A stretch of 64,000 bases of DNA from Bacteroidota bacterium (lineage in GTDB: Bacteria; Bacteroidota; Bacteroidia; B-17B0; Aurantibacillaceae). How positions within the stretch are numbered: the stretch's first letter is position 1; each line of letters starts with the position of its first letter. Shown here piece by piece: positions 30,924 to 40,515 of this stretch. The stretch is from positions 62,001-126,000 of the forward strand of contig JAUXTT010000001.1 of NCBI GenBank assembly GCA_030684395.1. Reading direction: 5' to 3'. The notes beneath the pieces were generated by a model that was not told where the DNA came from, searched no databases, and worked only from the letters and a program-made list of their open reading frames with translations. The position numbers and the translations under genes were made by a program.

Positions 30924-33900
30924 GCTTATTTTCAAAAATTTCGAAAAGCCAGTTATTTATTTGTAACGACAGGGAGCAAGCCATTTATTTATACAATGAT
31001 CTTCAGAACATTGTAGAGGAAAATAAGGTTTTCTTTTTCCTTGCTTCCTACAAACGGCCTTATGAAGAAGAGCGCACTGCGAATGCTAATATACAGGAAC
31101 GTTCGGAGGTATTGAACCACGTTTCCAAAACACATTCGCCCTTTATAGTGGTTACTTTTCCGGAAGCATTATTTGAAAAAGTAATTACCAAACAAACCCT
31201 TCAAAAAAATACATTTGAAGTAAAAGTGGGAGAAAAACTTTCCATCGAATTCATCTCCGAGTTTTTACAATCCTTTAATTTCGAACTACAGGATTTTGTT
31301 TACGAACCGGGGCAGTTTGCTATTCGTGGTGGGATTATTGACGTATTTTCCTTTGCAAGTGATTTTCCTTTTCGTATAGAATTGTTTGGCGATGAAGTAG
31401 AATCTATAAGAACATTTGATTCTACAAGTCAGCTCTCCGAAAAAAAATACGACCGCATCCAAATTGTTCCCAATGTAAATGCATCGGCATTGCTTGAGAA
31501 CAAGCAAAATTTTGTGCAGTATCTTGGTGAAGACACCATTGTGTTCATTGAAGATTCTTCCTTATTGGAAAGTAAGCTGGATACACTCTATTCAAAAGCA
31601 GAAGACACTTATCTTTCTTTGCGCGACACTGTTCAAAAAGAGCCGGAAGACCTTTACTGTACAGGTAAAGACTTAGTCGCTGATCTGGAAAACAATATCT
31701 GGTTTGAGTTTGGAACGCGGGTAACACACAAGGACCTCATCATCACTTTTGCTCAAAGCCAACAACCGATCTTTAATAAGAACTTCGACATGTTGCTTGC
31801 CAACCTGATCGAGAACAAACAAAAAGGTTTTACCAATTACCTTTTTACCGACACACAAAAACAGGCGGAACGTTTACAGCAGATCTTTGAAGATATTCAG
31901 AAAGAAAAATCACTTCCTGAAAAATTAATTGAACCTATCTATTTAGGAATTCACGAAGGTTTTATTGATTTTGAACAAAAAATTGCAGCTTATACCGATC
32001 ACCAGATCTTTGAACGTTATCATAAGTTCAGAGTAAAAAGCACAGGGCATAAAAAAGCCGAAGCGCTTACCATTAAAGAACTCTACGGCTTAAGTCCGGG
32101 AGATTTTGTGGTACATATTGATCACGGTATTGGACGTTATGCCGGTTTAGAAAAAATAGATGTGAACGGAAAACCACAGGAAGCCGTTAAACTTATTTAC
32201 AAAGACAACGATATTTTATATGTGAGTATTCACTCCCTGCACCGTGTGGCAAAATACACCGGTAAGGAAGGACAGGCTCCGCGTATTGATAAAATCGGTT
32301 CTACTGTTTGGCAAACGCTTAAACAAAAAACCAAACGCAGGGTTAAAGAACTTGCTTTCGACTTAATTAAACTCTACGCAAAACGTAAAACGCTTAAGGG
32401 ATTCCGTTTTAATAAAGACACTTATTTACAACACGAGCTGGAAGCATCTTTTATTTATGAAGATACTCCCGATCAATACAAAGCAACCAACGATGTAAAA
32501 AGGGACATGGAAAAACCAAACCCAATGGACAGATTGGTTTGCGGCGATGTTGGTTTCGGTAAAACAGAAGTTGCTATCAGGGCTGCATTCAAAGCGGTGA
32601 ACGATAGTAAGCAGGTTGCCGTTTTGGTTCCCACCACTATTTTAGCATTACAACATTATAAAACATTCAGCGACCGTTTAAGTGATTTTCCTTGTAATGT
32701 TGAATACATCAATCGTTTTAAAACAGCGAAAGAACAAAAAGCAATTTTTGAAAAACTGGCAAAAGGTGAAATTGACATTCTGATAGGTACACATAAAATT
32801 GCAAGCAAGGATGTAAAGTTTAAAGACCTTGGTTTATTGATCATTGATGAAGAACAAAAATTTGGAGTAGCAGTAAAGGAAAAACTGAAAACCATAAAAG
32901 CAAATGTGGATTCACTAACACTTACTGCAACACCTATTCCACGTACTTTGCAATTTTCTTTATTGGGCGCACGTGATCTTTCTGTTATTTCTACTCCGCC
33001 GCCCAATCGTTATCCGGTACAAACCGAATTACATCCTTTTAATGAAGAATTAATTCGTGATGCAATCACCTTTGAAATAAAAAGAGGCGGGCAAATTTTC
33101 TTTATTCATAACAAAGTTCAGAACATCCAGGAAATGGCAGGTATTCTGCAGCGTTTGGTTCCTGATGCGCGAATTTGTGTTGGTCACGGACAAATGGATG
33201 GTGACAAGCTGGAAGATGTGATGATGAATTTTATTGAAGGTCGTTACGATATTTTAATTGCAACCACCATCATCGAATCGGGATTAGATATTCCGAATGC
33301 AAACACCATCATCATTAATGATGCACAAAATTTCGGATTAAGCGATTTACATCAAATGCGCGGACGTGTAGGAAGAAGTAATAAAAAATCATTCTGCTAT
33401 CTACTGGTTCCTTCCCTCCTTATCTTAACCAACGATGCACGTAAACGTTTAAAAGCCATCACTGAATTTTCTGATCTGGGAAGTGGTTTCCAAATTTCCA
33501 TGCGTGACCTTGATATACGTGGCGCAGGTGATCTATTGGGTGGAGAACAAAGCGGTTTCATTAACGATATGGGTTTTGAAACCTATATGAAAATATTAAG
33601 CGAAGCCATTGACGAATTAAAAGACGAAGACTGGTACAAGGAACAAGGCATTGAAGAAAGTGACAGCAAACAGCATTCACTTTCTACTTTCTCTAAAACA
33701 TTTGTAAAAGAAACACAGATCGAAGCCGACTTTGAGTGGCTCATCCCTGATTCGTATGTAAGTAATATAACGGAGCGTTTAAATTTGTACCGTGAACTCG
33801 ATAATATTTCCAAAGAAATAAACCTGATCCAATTTGAAGAGAATTTAAAAGACCGTTTTGGCCCATTGCCGAAACAGGTACATGAACTGGTTTCTGCAAT

Positions 33901-34183
33901 GCGGATGCGTTGGCAGGCAATGCGAATTGGTTTCGAAAAACTCATTTTGAAGAATGGAAGAATGTTGGGGTATTTTTTGAGCAAACCGGATTCTGAATAC
34001 TACAACTCACCTATGTTTAAAGCTGTATTAAGTTACGCCCAACAATATCCTAATTTATGCTCGTTGAAAGAACAAAATAATAAGTTCTATATTAGTATTC
34101 AAAATGTGAAGTCGGTTAAAGATGTGATTGGCATTTTTAATTATGTAGAAGAACTGGAAAGAAAGATAGCGACGAAAGGTTAA
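30809..34183 (+). CDS. mfd: transcription-repair coupling factor
   Basis: A 1124-residue Mfd, the SF2 translocase that displaces RNA polymerase stalled at lesions and recruits the UvrABC repair system. In order: the UvrB-like N-terminal module (to about 330), the CarD-like polymerase-interacting domain with LSPGDFVVHIDHGIGRYAGL (about 430-500), the helicase core with GDVGFGKT (579-586) and LLIIDEEQKFG, the translocase motif HQMRGRVGRS, and the C-terminal TRCF domain. Start is TTG 30809; GTG 30818 is an alternative. Both are present in the duplicated segment upstream. This is backbone sequence and marks the right boundary of the island. Confidence 0.96.
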   Translation: MVNVLEKIHFGAKIPPISDQKKYYLDGIKGSALAFYSGSLFSKISKSQLFICNDREQAIYLYNDLQNIVEENKVFFFLASYKRPYEEERTANANIQERSEVLNHVSKTHSPFIVVTFPEALFEKVITKQTLQKNTFEVKVGEKLSIEFISEFLQSFNFELQDFVYEPGQFAIRGGIIDVFSFASDFPFRIELFGDEVESIRTFDSTSQLSEKKYDRIQIVPNVNASALLENKQNFVQYLGEDTIVFIEDSSLLESKLDTLYSKAEDTYLSLRDTVQKEPEDLYCTGKDLVADLENNIWFEFGTRVTHKDLIITFAQSQQPIFNKNFDMLLANLIENKQKGFTNYLFTDTQKQAERLQQIFEDIQKEKSLPEKLIEPIYLGIHEGFIDFEQKIAAYTDHQIFERYHKFRVKSTGHKKAEALTIKELYGLSPGDFVVHIDHGIGRYAGLEKIDVNGKPQEAVKLIYKDNDILYVSIHSLHRVAKYTGKEGQAPRIDKIGSTVWQTLKQKTKRRVKELAFDLIKLYAKRKTLKGFRFNKDTYLQHELEASFIYEDTPDQYKATNDVKRDMEKPNPMDRLVCGDVGFGKTEVAIRAAFKAVNDSKQVAVLVPTTILALQHYKTFSDRLSDFPCNVEYINRFKTAKEQKAIFEKLAKGEIDILIGTHKIASKDVKFKDLGLLIIDEEQKFGVAVKEKLKTIKANVDSLTLTATPIPRTLQFSLLGARDLSVISTPPPNRYPVQTELHPFNEELIRDAITFEIKRGGQIFFIHNKVQNIQEMAGILQRLVPDARICVGHGQMDGDKLEDVMMNFIEGRYDILIATTIIESGLDIPNANTIIINDAQNFGLSDLHQMRGRVGRSNKKSFCYLLVPSLLILTNDARKRLKAITEFSDLGSGFQISMRDLDIRGAGDLLGGEQSGFINDMGFETYMKILSEAIDELKDEDWYKEQGIEESDSKQHSLSTFSKTFVKETQIEADFEWLIPDSYVSNITERLNLYRELDNISKEINLIQFEENLKDRFGPLPKQVHELVSAMRMRWQAMRIGFEKLILKNGRMLGYFLSKPDSEYYNSPMFKAVLSYAQQYPNLCSLKEQNNKFYISIQNVKSVKDVIGIFNYVEELERKIATKG

Positions 34184-34198
34184 GGCGTGGCAAACGTA

Positions 34199-34319
34199 GC
34201 CGCAGATTCACGCAGATTGCGCAGATGTGAAATATTAAATATATTTAATGAATAAAAACATAAATCGCTTTATCTTCACTCTCCAACATAAATCTGTGTA
34301 ATCTGCGTGAATCTGTGGC
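34199..34319. repeat. CGCAGATT-type inverted repeat, copy 2
   Basis: The left arm 34199-34227 contains CGCAGATT, CGCAGATT and GCAGATG in close tandem. The right arm 34290-34319 is its near complement (AATCTGTG, AATCTGCG, AATCTGTG). It lies between the mfd stop and the kinase start and could act as a terminator-like or transcript-end hairpin. Confidence 0.8.
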
Positions 34320-34327
34320 AAAAAAGA

Positions 34328-35302
34328 ATGGCTAAATTTAAATTAAATACCAATACACTTTTCTACATTCTTGTAGTGTACATACTTTTTCAGTTTGTAT
34401 GGTGGGAAGTATTATTAGCCAAACAAAACCGTGAGATCCACGCAGAGAAAGAAAAAATACTGGCTTTAGGGATCAGCGATAACGAACGACTGAAAAGCGA
34501 ACTTGATCTTCTATACAAAAAGGAGAAGAAAAATATTTATATGATCATTGGTGAAGGGACCATTTTTTTGATCATCATAACTATTGGAACGATCCGTGTA
34601 TTTAAAGCGCACCGCAGAGAAAAAGAAATTGCTGCTCAACAAAAAAACTTCCTGCTTTCTGTTTCTCATGAGTTAAAAACGCCTTTAGCCACAAGCCGTT
34701 TGAGTCTGCAAACCTTATTATCACGAGAGTTGACCAAAGAAATGCAGCAGCAGATCATCACGAATACTTTACAAGAAAATGAACGGCTTACCCAATTAAT
34801 AGAAAACATTTTGATCTCCACCAGATTGGATGATGTAGAAGATTCAAGTAATTTATTGATCAATAAAGAGAATATAAATATATCTGCACTTATTTCAGAA
34901 ACCATTTCCAAAGCATTTACAGTTGCCCAACAAAAGAGAATTCAATCTTCTATACAAGCTGATGTTTTTCTTACAACTGATAAAGCAGTATTTCCTTCTA
35001 TCATCATTAATCTTGTTGAAAATGCATTAAAATACTCTCCGGCTGATTCAACAATACAGGTTAATTTATCCAAAGACAGTAAAATTGTGTTTAGTGTTGC
35101 AGATAGCGGGCTAGGAATTCCTGATTCGGAAAAAGAAAAAGTATTTAAAAAATTCTACCGTTCAGGAAACGAAGAAACCCGCAGCAGTAAAGGAACCGGG
35201 CTAGGTTTATTTATTGTAAAGAAAACCGTTGAAATGCATGGCGGAGAGATTACATTAAAAAACAATACTCCGAGTGGAAGTGTATTTGAAGTTAGGTTAT
35301 AA
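34328..35302 (+). CDS. orphan membrane sensor histidine kinase
   Basis: A 324-residue kinase starting at ATG 34328; an upstream GTG at 34307 lies inside the repeat and is rejected. Two membrane segments (about 11-28 and 70-90) flank a short, roughly 40-residue extracytoplasmic helix, with no HAMP domain. HisKA follows with SVSHELKTPLA (His near 118), then HATPase with NLVENALKY, ADSGLGIP and GTGLGLFIVKK. The sensor region is too small for a ligand-binding domain, so it may sense membrane state or a partner. No response regulator gene is adjacent. Confidence 0.88.
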   Translation: MAKFKLNTNTLFYILVVYILFQFVWWEVLLAKQNREIHAEKEKILALGISDNERLKSELDLLYKKEKKNIYMIIGEGTIFLIIITIGTIRVFKAHRREKEIAAQQKNFLLSVSHELKTPLATSRLSLQTLLSRELTKEMQQQIITNTLQENERLTQLIENILISTRLDDVEDSSNLLINKENINISALISETISKAFTVAQQKRIQSSIQADVFLTTDKAVFPSIIINLVENALKYSPADSTIQVNLSKDSKIVFSVADSGLGIPDSEKEKVFKKFYRSGNEETRSSKGTGLGLFIVKKTVEMHGGEITLKNNTPSGSVFEVRL

Positions 35303-35311
35303 CAAAAAGCT

Positions 35312-35382
35312 CCCGCAGATTAGCGCAGACGTCAATACTGATTCGATAAAAAAAATCTGCGGCAATCTGCGAAATCTGCGGG
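35312..35382. repeat. CGCAGATT-type inverted repeat, copy 3
   Basis: Left arm CGCAGATTAGCGCAGAC (35314-35330); right arm 35353-35382 with AATCTGCGGCAATCTGCG and a further AATCTGCGGG. It lies between the convergent kinase and aldehyde dehydrogenase genes. Confidence 0.75.
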
Positions 35383-35390
35383 CAACATTC

Positions 35391-36272
35391 CTAGTATTTC
35401 GCTCCGCCAACACCAATCTTTTCAATCGGATGCCATGTGGTTTTAATTTCCTGCAGATCCTGAATCAGGTATGGGCTTTGAGATTCTTCTTTGCTCCAGT
35501 CTTTATCCCAGAAAAATGTACGCTTCACATTTAATGAGGAATTTTCAGCAATTAGCTTTTGTTCTTCTTTGCTTGCTCTGCAATATACTATAGCATTTAC
35601 ATCCATGTGAGATGAGAAATGACTGTGCAATTCTTTACTGTTGCCTGTAAGAATATTTACTACTCCACCCGGAAGATCACTGGTTGCAAGCACTTCAGCA
35701 AAAGTAACCGCGCATAATGGTTTGTGCTCGCTTGCCAAAACCACACAAGTGTTTCCACCGGAGATGATAGGGGCAATAATAGAAACCAATCCAAGTAAAG
35801 AAGTCGTTTCATCTGCTACAACCGCTACAACGCCCATTGGTTCAGGAACCGAAAAATTAAAATGCGGGGTTGAAACCGGATTTACCGAACTGAACAACTG
35901 CATATATTTATCGCACCAACCTGCATAATAAACCAAGCGATCTATCGATTGATTCACTTCTTCTTCAGCTGCTTTAGGCTTAGTTCCCTGAAGTACTAAT
36001 TCCTTTACAAACTGCTCACGTCTTCCTTCCAGCATTTCTGCAATCCGGTAAACGATCTGGCTGCGATTGAACGGAGCACGCTCTGCCCATCCACCAAAAG
36101 CTCCACGAGCAGCTACTACTGCATTTCTGAAATCTTTACGGCTACTGAGGCAAATATTTGCGATTGTTTCGTTCTTAGCGTTCATAAGAGGATAATATCT
36201 GCCGCTTTCGGTACGGGGAAATTGCCCACCAATAAACAGCTTATAAGTTTTGAGTACGTCTATTCTTTCCAT
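35391..36272 (-). CDS. half-length aldehyde dehydrogenase family protein
   Basis: A 293-residue protein starting at ATG 36272 (MERIDVLKTYKLFIGG). A longer frame opens at 36407 but its extra 45 residues do not belong to the family. It matches the N-terminal, cofactor-binding part of aldehyde dehydrogenases (FIGGQFPRTESGRYYPL, EPMGVVAVVADE, DLPGGVVNILTG). It then ends after a Lys/Ser-rich stretch without the catalytic Cys region, so the usual 480 residues are cut to 60 percent. Similar short members accompany a full-length gene in other genomes; no partner is adjacent here. Probably not catalytic on its own. Confidence 0.8.
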   Translation of the reverse strand: MERIDVLKTYKLFIGGQFPRTESGRYYPLMNAKNETIANICLSSRKDFRNAVVAARGAFGGWAERAPFNRSQIVYRIAEMLEGRREQFVKELVLQGTKPKAAEEEVNQSIDRLVYYAGWCDKYMQLFSSVNPVSTPHFNFSVPEPMGVVAVVADETTSLLGLVSIIAPIISGGNTCVVLASEHKPLCAVTFAEVLATSDLPGGVVNILTGNSKELHSHFSSHMDVNAIVYCRASKEEQKLIAENSSLNVKRTFFWDKDWSKEESQSPYLIQDLQEIKTTWHPIEKIGVGGAKY

Positions 36273-36607
36273 AATATAAAAGTAAAAATACGCATTTTTG
36301 GGAAACTTGAACAGTCTTGCGTGGAATTTTAATAAGCCCTCGCCTTTGGCGAATCCGGCAGGGTGAATCTGCCGCTGATTACGCTGATATTGCAATATTA
36401 AAAACAATATAAACTACGAATTCAGTATTGCTTGAAATTTCATCAATAATAAAGATCCCTTCATCATAAATGCTCTAAATCACAAGGATTCACAACCCTA
36501 TTATCTGCGAAATCTGTGTAATCTGCGGCTGGTATTCCATAGCGTAACAATTTTTAAGTCTCTCTTGCTGAAATCAATTTTATTTTTACTATAATTGTTA
36601 CCTGCAA
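36273..36607. other. divergent intergenic region with hairpins
   Basis: No gene is visible. It contains a CGGCAG/CTGCCG hairpin (36356-36374), the repeat copy 4, and upstream sequences of two divergent genes. TACTATAATTG just before 36600 may serve the plus-strand gene, but no clean TAnnTTTG is seen. Confidence 0.4.
36371..36529. repeat. CGCAGATT-type inverted repeat, copy 4 (degenerate)
   Basis: The left arm GCCGCTGATTACGCTGAT (36371-36388) is a drifted form. The right arm (36501-36529) keeps ATCTGCG, AATCTGTG and AATCTGCGGC. The spacer is about 110 bases. Unlike the other copies it lies between divergent genes. Confidence 0.65.
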
Positions 36608-39052
36608 ATGCCCCTATTTATGAAGAAAATACTTGCACTATTATTGTTTTTTTCTGTGTTTGTTTTTCAAGTACAGGCCCAAAAAGATGCCACTCCTTCG
36701 GAATTTAATCAGGAAGAATTTAATCGTTTGTTGTTACAGGAACTGAATCTTTTTCGTGCTCAAAAAGGTATCGACTCGGTAGATCTTATGCCGCAATTAT
36801 TTACTGCTGCCGATTTAAGTGCCACTGATATGGCCGAAGTTGAAAAAGCCGATATAAACAATGCATCTAAACTAACCCCGAAATATTTAAAAAAGGCAGG
36901 TTGCACCAACAAAGGTGAAGAAATTGTTATATCCATTCCCCTTGGTCAGGGGAAAAATTTTAATGATTCTAAAAAGCTTGTGAAATTGGCGGCTTTAAAA
37001 TGGCCTACCGGAAAAAAAGAAAAACTGGTGCTTCTAAATCCTGCCAATGTTTATGCAGGTATAAGCGGAAGGGTTGATGAAAAAAACAAAAAAGTATATG
37101 TTTCTATTATCCTTGGAAACTTTCAAAGCTTTAATAGCGGCGCAAAAAAGAAAAGTGAATTAGCTGTTCCTTTCAATACTAAATCAAAAAAACTAAAAGA
37201 ACCGGATGTAAAAAAATGTAAGAATTGTGACAAATTTAAAGACATGGAAACTTTACGTAATAACCTGTACGTGGAGAACGGAAAAATTTATCTGAGATAC
37301 GACAACATTAAAAATCTTAAAAGGCTATTGAAGAAAACAACCGATGGCTTAGCTGTTGATATTGTTCAAAAAGATCAGTACAGTAAAGCGGAATACAACA
37401 TCATGGACAATACACTTCGTAACAAAGGTGTGATGCAAAAGGTTGTTTACAAGGATAAATTGTTTGCTAAAAATTTAATTGTACCGGATAAAAAAGATAA
37501 AAAACCTAAGAAGATCAATAAATTATTGGTTGAAATGGGGAAATTCCCTGCGGGGATTAAAGGTTCGTATGAGTTGAATTTATTGGTGATCCAGGATAAT
37601 TTTGTTTGCAAAACATTATTACGTGCTTATACCGAACAAGGTGACCAGGAGTCAAACACTCCTTTGGAATTATTGCCAACTACGGAAAGTATTGCTGCCA
37701 GAAACCCTCCGTTTGAGCCGCGTTCAGAAAGTACGATCCTGAATTTCATTATTCCTTTTGAGAAAAATAAATATGATTTTAAACCCGAAGACATCAAGCC
37801 GTTTATTGATGCTATGCAGGAACCGGATTTTATTATCGACGGATTATTTATTTACGCTTACTCTTCTATTGAAGGTGATTCGGTTGGCAATGCTAAACTT
37901 CAACGCAAACGTGCCGAGGGCGTTACAAAAGTATTACAAGGAATGCAGTCAAGTAAAATTACTCCTGCTATCATCACCAACGATTCATGGAATTTATTTC
38001 AACTGGAAATGGAAGATGGCAAGTACGATTACCTCACCAAGATGAGTAAAAAAGAGGCTATCAAAACAATTAACAGTAAAAGTGGATTGGTTCAGGAGTT
38101 AGAACCCTTTCTTTCCAAACAACGTTTTGCCCAGATTGTAATGGATGTTACTTATGATATCAGTGGAAATAAAGAACAGAAATTTTCTGTAGTTCAGTTT
38201 AACCGTGCTGTTAAAGCGGGCAACAATCGTCAGGCTTATAAGATCATGGATTTTATAAACAAAAAAACCGCTAATCATAAATACACCAAAGATGCCTGGG
38301 ATGAATTGGTAATTCCACAAGAAGCTAAATTCTCAGGAATTTTAATGAATAAGGTCTATTATGATTATATTGATCATGGACGAGTTGTTGATGAAGATAA
38401 TTACAAAGAAATTCAAAAACTGGAAAAACTAGATCCTTCCAACAACATTATCAAATTTAACTCTCTCTTATGTAAAGTACAATTAGACAGTACTATTGGT
38501 GATAAAGTTGCGCAAAAAGATATGCAAGACAGAATTGATGCAATGTACAAATCGGAGATCCCGCACAACATCATCAATGCCTTAAATGTGGAATGGCAAT
38601 TTAAATTAATGGATGCGCTTGATACAGTTGAAGGATCGGAAGCTCAGATAGAAGCCATCATTGGAAAAATAAAAAGCTTCTATAATTTTAAGGATGGCAG
38701 TTGGCAAAACGCACTGAAATTGTCATATGCATTCTGCAGGGCTAAAGACTACAAATTTGCCACTACTATTTTAGAACCGTACATCTTCCCTGAGAAAGAA
38801 AAAATGCCGCCTAAGCCTAGCCAGATTCCTATTGGTGCTGATTATGAAAAAGTATTGTTTGCATACATATCAATGTCATCCCATGTTCCCGAAAAATTCT
38901 TTGCGCGTTCGTTTAGTGATGCGCTAATGAAGGCAAGAGACATTAATAAAGAACGTTACTGTAAATTGTTTGGCGATCCGTTCATGAGTTTTCAGGTATT
39001 GGATAACCCTAAGATTAAAGTCGACTTTTTTGAAGCAGGTTGTCCTAAGTAA
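36608..39052 (+). CDS. secreted protein with CAP-like and OmpA-like domains
   Basis: An 814-residue exported protein (signal peptide MKKILALLLFFSVFVFQVQAQ; ATG 36608 or 36620). Residues 25-165 resemble a CAP/SCP domain (LNLFRAQKGIDSVDL, LFTAADLSATDMAE, VYAGISGRVD). Around residues 380-440 an OmpA-like pattern is visible (FEKNKYDFKPEDIKPFIDAM, then YAYSSIEGDS and LQRKRAEGV), the family's peptidoglycan-binding helix-strand arrangement. The last 300 residues are helical and unassigned. I infer an envelope-associated protein, perhaps tied to peptidoglycan. Exact role unknown. Confidence 0.7.
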   Translation: MPLFMKKILALLLFFSVFVFQVQAQKDATPSEFNQEEFNRLLLQELNLFRAQKGIDSVDLMPQLFTAADLSATDMAEVEKADINNASKLTPKYLKKAGCTNKGEEIVISIPLGQGKNFNDSKKLVKLAALKWPTGKKEKLVLLNPANVYAGISGRVDEKNKKVYVSIILGNFQSFNSGAKKKSELAVPFNTKSKKLKEPDVKKCKNCDKFKDMETLRNNLYVENGKIYLRYDNIKNLKRLLKKTTDGLAVDIVQKDQYSKAEYNIMDNTLRNKGVMQKVVYKDKLFAKNLIVPDKKDKKPKKINKLLVEMGKFPAGIKGSYELNLLVIQDNFVCKTLLRAYTEQGDQESNTPLELLPTTESIAARNPPFEPRSESTILNFIIPFEKNKYDFKPEDIKPFIDAMQEPDFIIDGLFIYAYSSIEGDSVGNAKLQRKRAEGVTKVLQGMQSSKITPAIITNDSWNLFQLEMEDGKYDYLTKMSKKEAIKTINSKSGLVQELEPFLSKQRFAQIVMDVTYDISGNKEQKFSVVQFNRAVKAGNNRQAYKIMDFINKKTANHKYTKDAWDELVIPQEAKFSGILMNKVYYDYIDHGRVVDEDNYKEIQKLEKLDPSNNIIKFNSLLCKVQLDSTIGDKVAQKDMQDRIDAMYKSEIPHNIINALNVEWQFKLMDALDTVEGSEAQIEAIIGKIKSFYNFKDGSWQNALKLSYAFCRAKDYKFATTILEPYIFPEKEKMPPKPSQIPIGADYEKVLFAYISMSSHVPEKFFARSFSDALMKARDINKERYCKLFGDPFMSFQVLDNPKIKVDFFEAGCPK

Positions 39053-39053
39053 A

Positions 39054-39095
39054 TGGAACACGGATGACACTGATGCAACGGATAAACACAGATTA
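39054..39095. repeat. CGCAGATT-type repeat, partial copy 5
   Basis: A single degenerate arm (ACACGGATGACACTGATG, then CGGATAAACACAGATT) directly after the stop codon of the preceding gene. No complementary arm is apparent. Confidence 0.45.
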
Positions 39096-39131
39096 GAATG
39101 GAAATTTCTTTTTAACTTAATTACTTTAATT

Positions 39132-39752
39132 ATGAAAAACCTATTTACTTTACTTTTTGTTCTTGTTTCTTTTTGTTCTACGCTTCATGGGCAAGTTGAC
39201 TACCCCACTCAGCCCAAAGCAGGGTATTATGAGAAATTAAAAGCAATGGTAATGCCGGTGGTTCCCACTGAGGCTGCCATGATAAGTGCAAAAGCAGATA
39301 AAGTTCCTGCCGGTTTTAAAGACACTTTATTGAAATACGACTGGTACGAAATAGCCAGTTATTACTTTTTTGATAAAGCATACAGCACCTATTTTCCAAG
39401 CGACCTCACTGCTAAAGAAACGAGCCAGGCCAATTTGCAATTCAATTTTGCGCGTTATACTGCAAAAGGAACTAAATATGAAATGTCTTTTAATCGTTTC
39501 AAAAATGGTTCATTCAAAGTAACCACCACTACCTTTGATGAGAACACAGCGCAAAAACTTATTGAAGTGAAATTAATCCCTACGAAAGGAATCGCGAAAA
39601 GCATGATGGTAACAGAATTTTATGGCGAAAAAGAAAGTCAGCAAATTCTTTCCTACAAAAACGGGATTATGATCATGAACATTAAACAAAGTCCAACTGC
39701 CAGTACAAAACGTTTTCACATTGCTTATTTAGCGGTTCCAAAAGAGTTCTAA
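39132..39752 (+). CDS. secreted protein of unknown function
   Basis: A 206-residue exported protein starting at ATG 39132, where a clear signal peptide begins (NLFTLLFVLVSFCSTLHGQ). The in-frame extension from 39030 overlaps the previous gene and the repeat. The mature part has alternating strands such as YEMSFNRFKNGSFKVTTTT and no recognised motif or membrane segment. It follows the CAP/OmpA-like gene in the same direction. A role in the envelope is possible but not shown. Confidence 0.7.
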   Translation: MKNLFTLLFVLVSFCSTLHGQVDYPTQPKAGYYEKLKAMVMPVVPTEAAMISAKADKVPAGFKDTLLKYDWYEIASYYFFDKAYSTYFPSDLTAKETSQANLQFNFARYTAKGTKYEMSFNRFKNGSFKVTTTTFDENTAQKLIEVKLIPTKGIAKSMMVTEFYGEKESQQILSYKNGIMIMNIKQSPTASTKRFHIAYLAVPKEF

Positions 39753-39759
39753 AAAACAG

Positions 39760-40515
39760 CTACTTATCAAGCCATTGTTTAAATTCGTTTACCCGCTCTC
39801 TGCTCACAACTGCCGCTTCATCTTCCAGTAAATTTGCACTGATCTTAAGCCGGCTATTAAAGTAAGAACTTACCTTTTGAATGGCATTAATACTAATAAG
39901 CACTTTTCTGTTGATTCTGAAAAATGTTTCCGTGCCAACTAATTCCTCCAGCTGATCTAAAGTATAATCTACTGCAAATCTCTTTCCGGTGTTGTTTACC
40001 AATAGCACCAAGCCATCCTCAGAAACAAAATGCTCCACATCCTCTGTTTTCACCGACACAATTGTGTCACCTATTTTCACCATGAAACGTGCCTTGTGTT
40101 GTTTTGTAATATTTTGGTATGATGCGGTTATGTTTTCAATCAGCTTTGTATATTCATCTTTATTCAATCGTTTGAATTTTTCGACTGCAGTACGTAACTC
40201 TTCTATTCCAATTGGCTTTAATAAGTAATCTACACTATTCACTTTAAATGCCTTTATTGCATATTCATTATAAGCGGTTGTAAAAATCACGGGAGTCTCA
40301 ATTGAGATTTTAGAAAAGATTTCAAAACTCAAACCATCGGCCAAATGAATATCCACAAACAAAAGATCAGCCTTTTCACCCTTCTGAATTCCTGCAACAG
40401 CTCCCTTCACCGAATCATAGTTAGCTATTACCTTCATAGCAGGGTCAATTCTCTTCAAGAGGTTTTCTAAATGTTCAGCCGACAGCTTTTCGTCTTCAAT
40501 AATTATTACATTCAT
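39760..40515 (-). CDS. LytTR-family response regulator
   Basis: A 251-residue regulator. The receiver domain (1-120) has the acidic pair in IIIEDEKLS, the acceptor Asp in LLFVDIHL near residue 55, and TTAYNEYAIKAF with KPIG at its end. The LytTR DNA-binding domain occupies about 150-250 (FFRINRKVLISINAIQKV). It overlaps the kinase gene by four bases (40512-40515) and is the second gene of that pair. Targets are not evident from the sequence. Confidence 0.92.
   Translation of the reverse strand: MNVIIIEDEKLSAEHLENLLKRIDPAMKVIANYDSVKGAVAGIQKGEKADLLFVDIHLADGLSFEIFSKISIETPVIFTTAYNEYAIKAFKVNSVDYLLKPIGIEELRTAVEKFKRLNKDEYTKLIENITASYQNITKQHKARFMVKIGDTIVSVKTEDVEHFVSEDGLVLLVNNTGKRFAVDYTLDQLEELVGTETFFRINRKVLISINAIQKVSSYFNSRLKISANLLEDEAAVVSRERVNEFKQWLDK

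Noticed and set aside
34307-34327. GTG start for the orphan kinase inside the repeat
   Set aside because: The codons are repeat sequence; ATG 34328 precedes the first membrane helix.
36273-36407. 45-codon extension of the aldehyde dehydrogenase gene
   Set aside because: It reads through a hairpin and repeat arm; family homology begins at ATG 36272.
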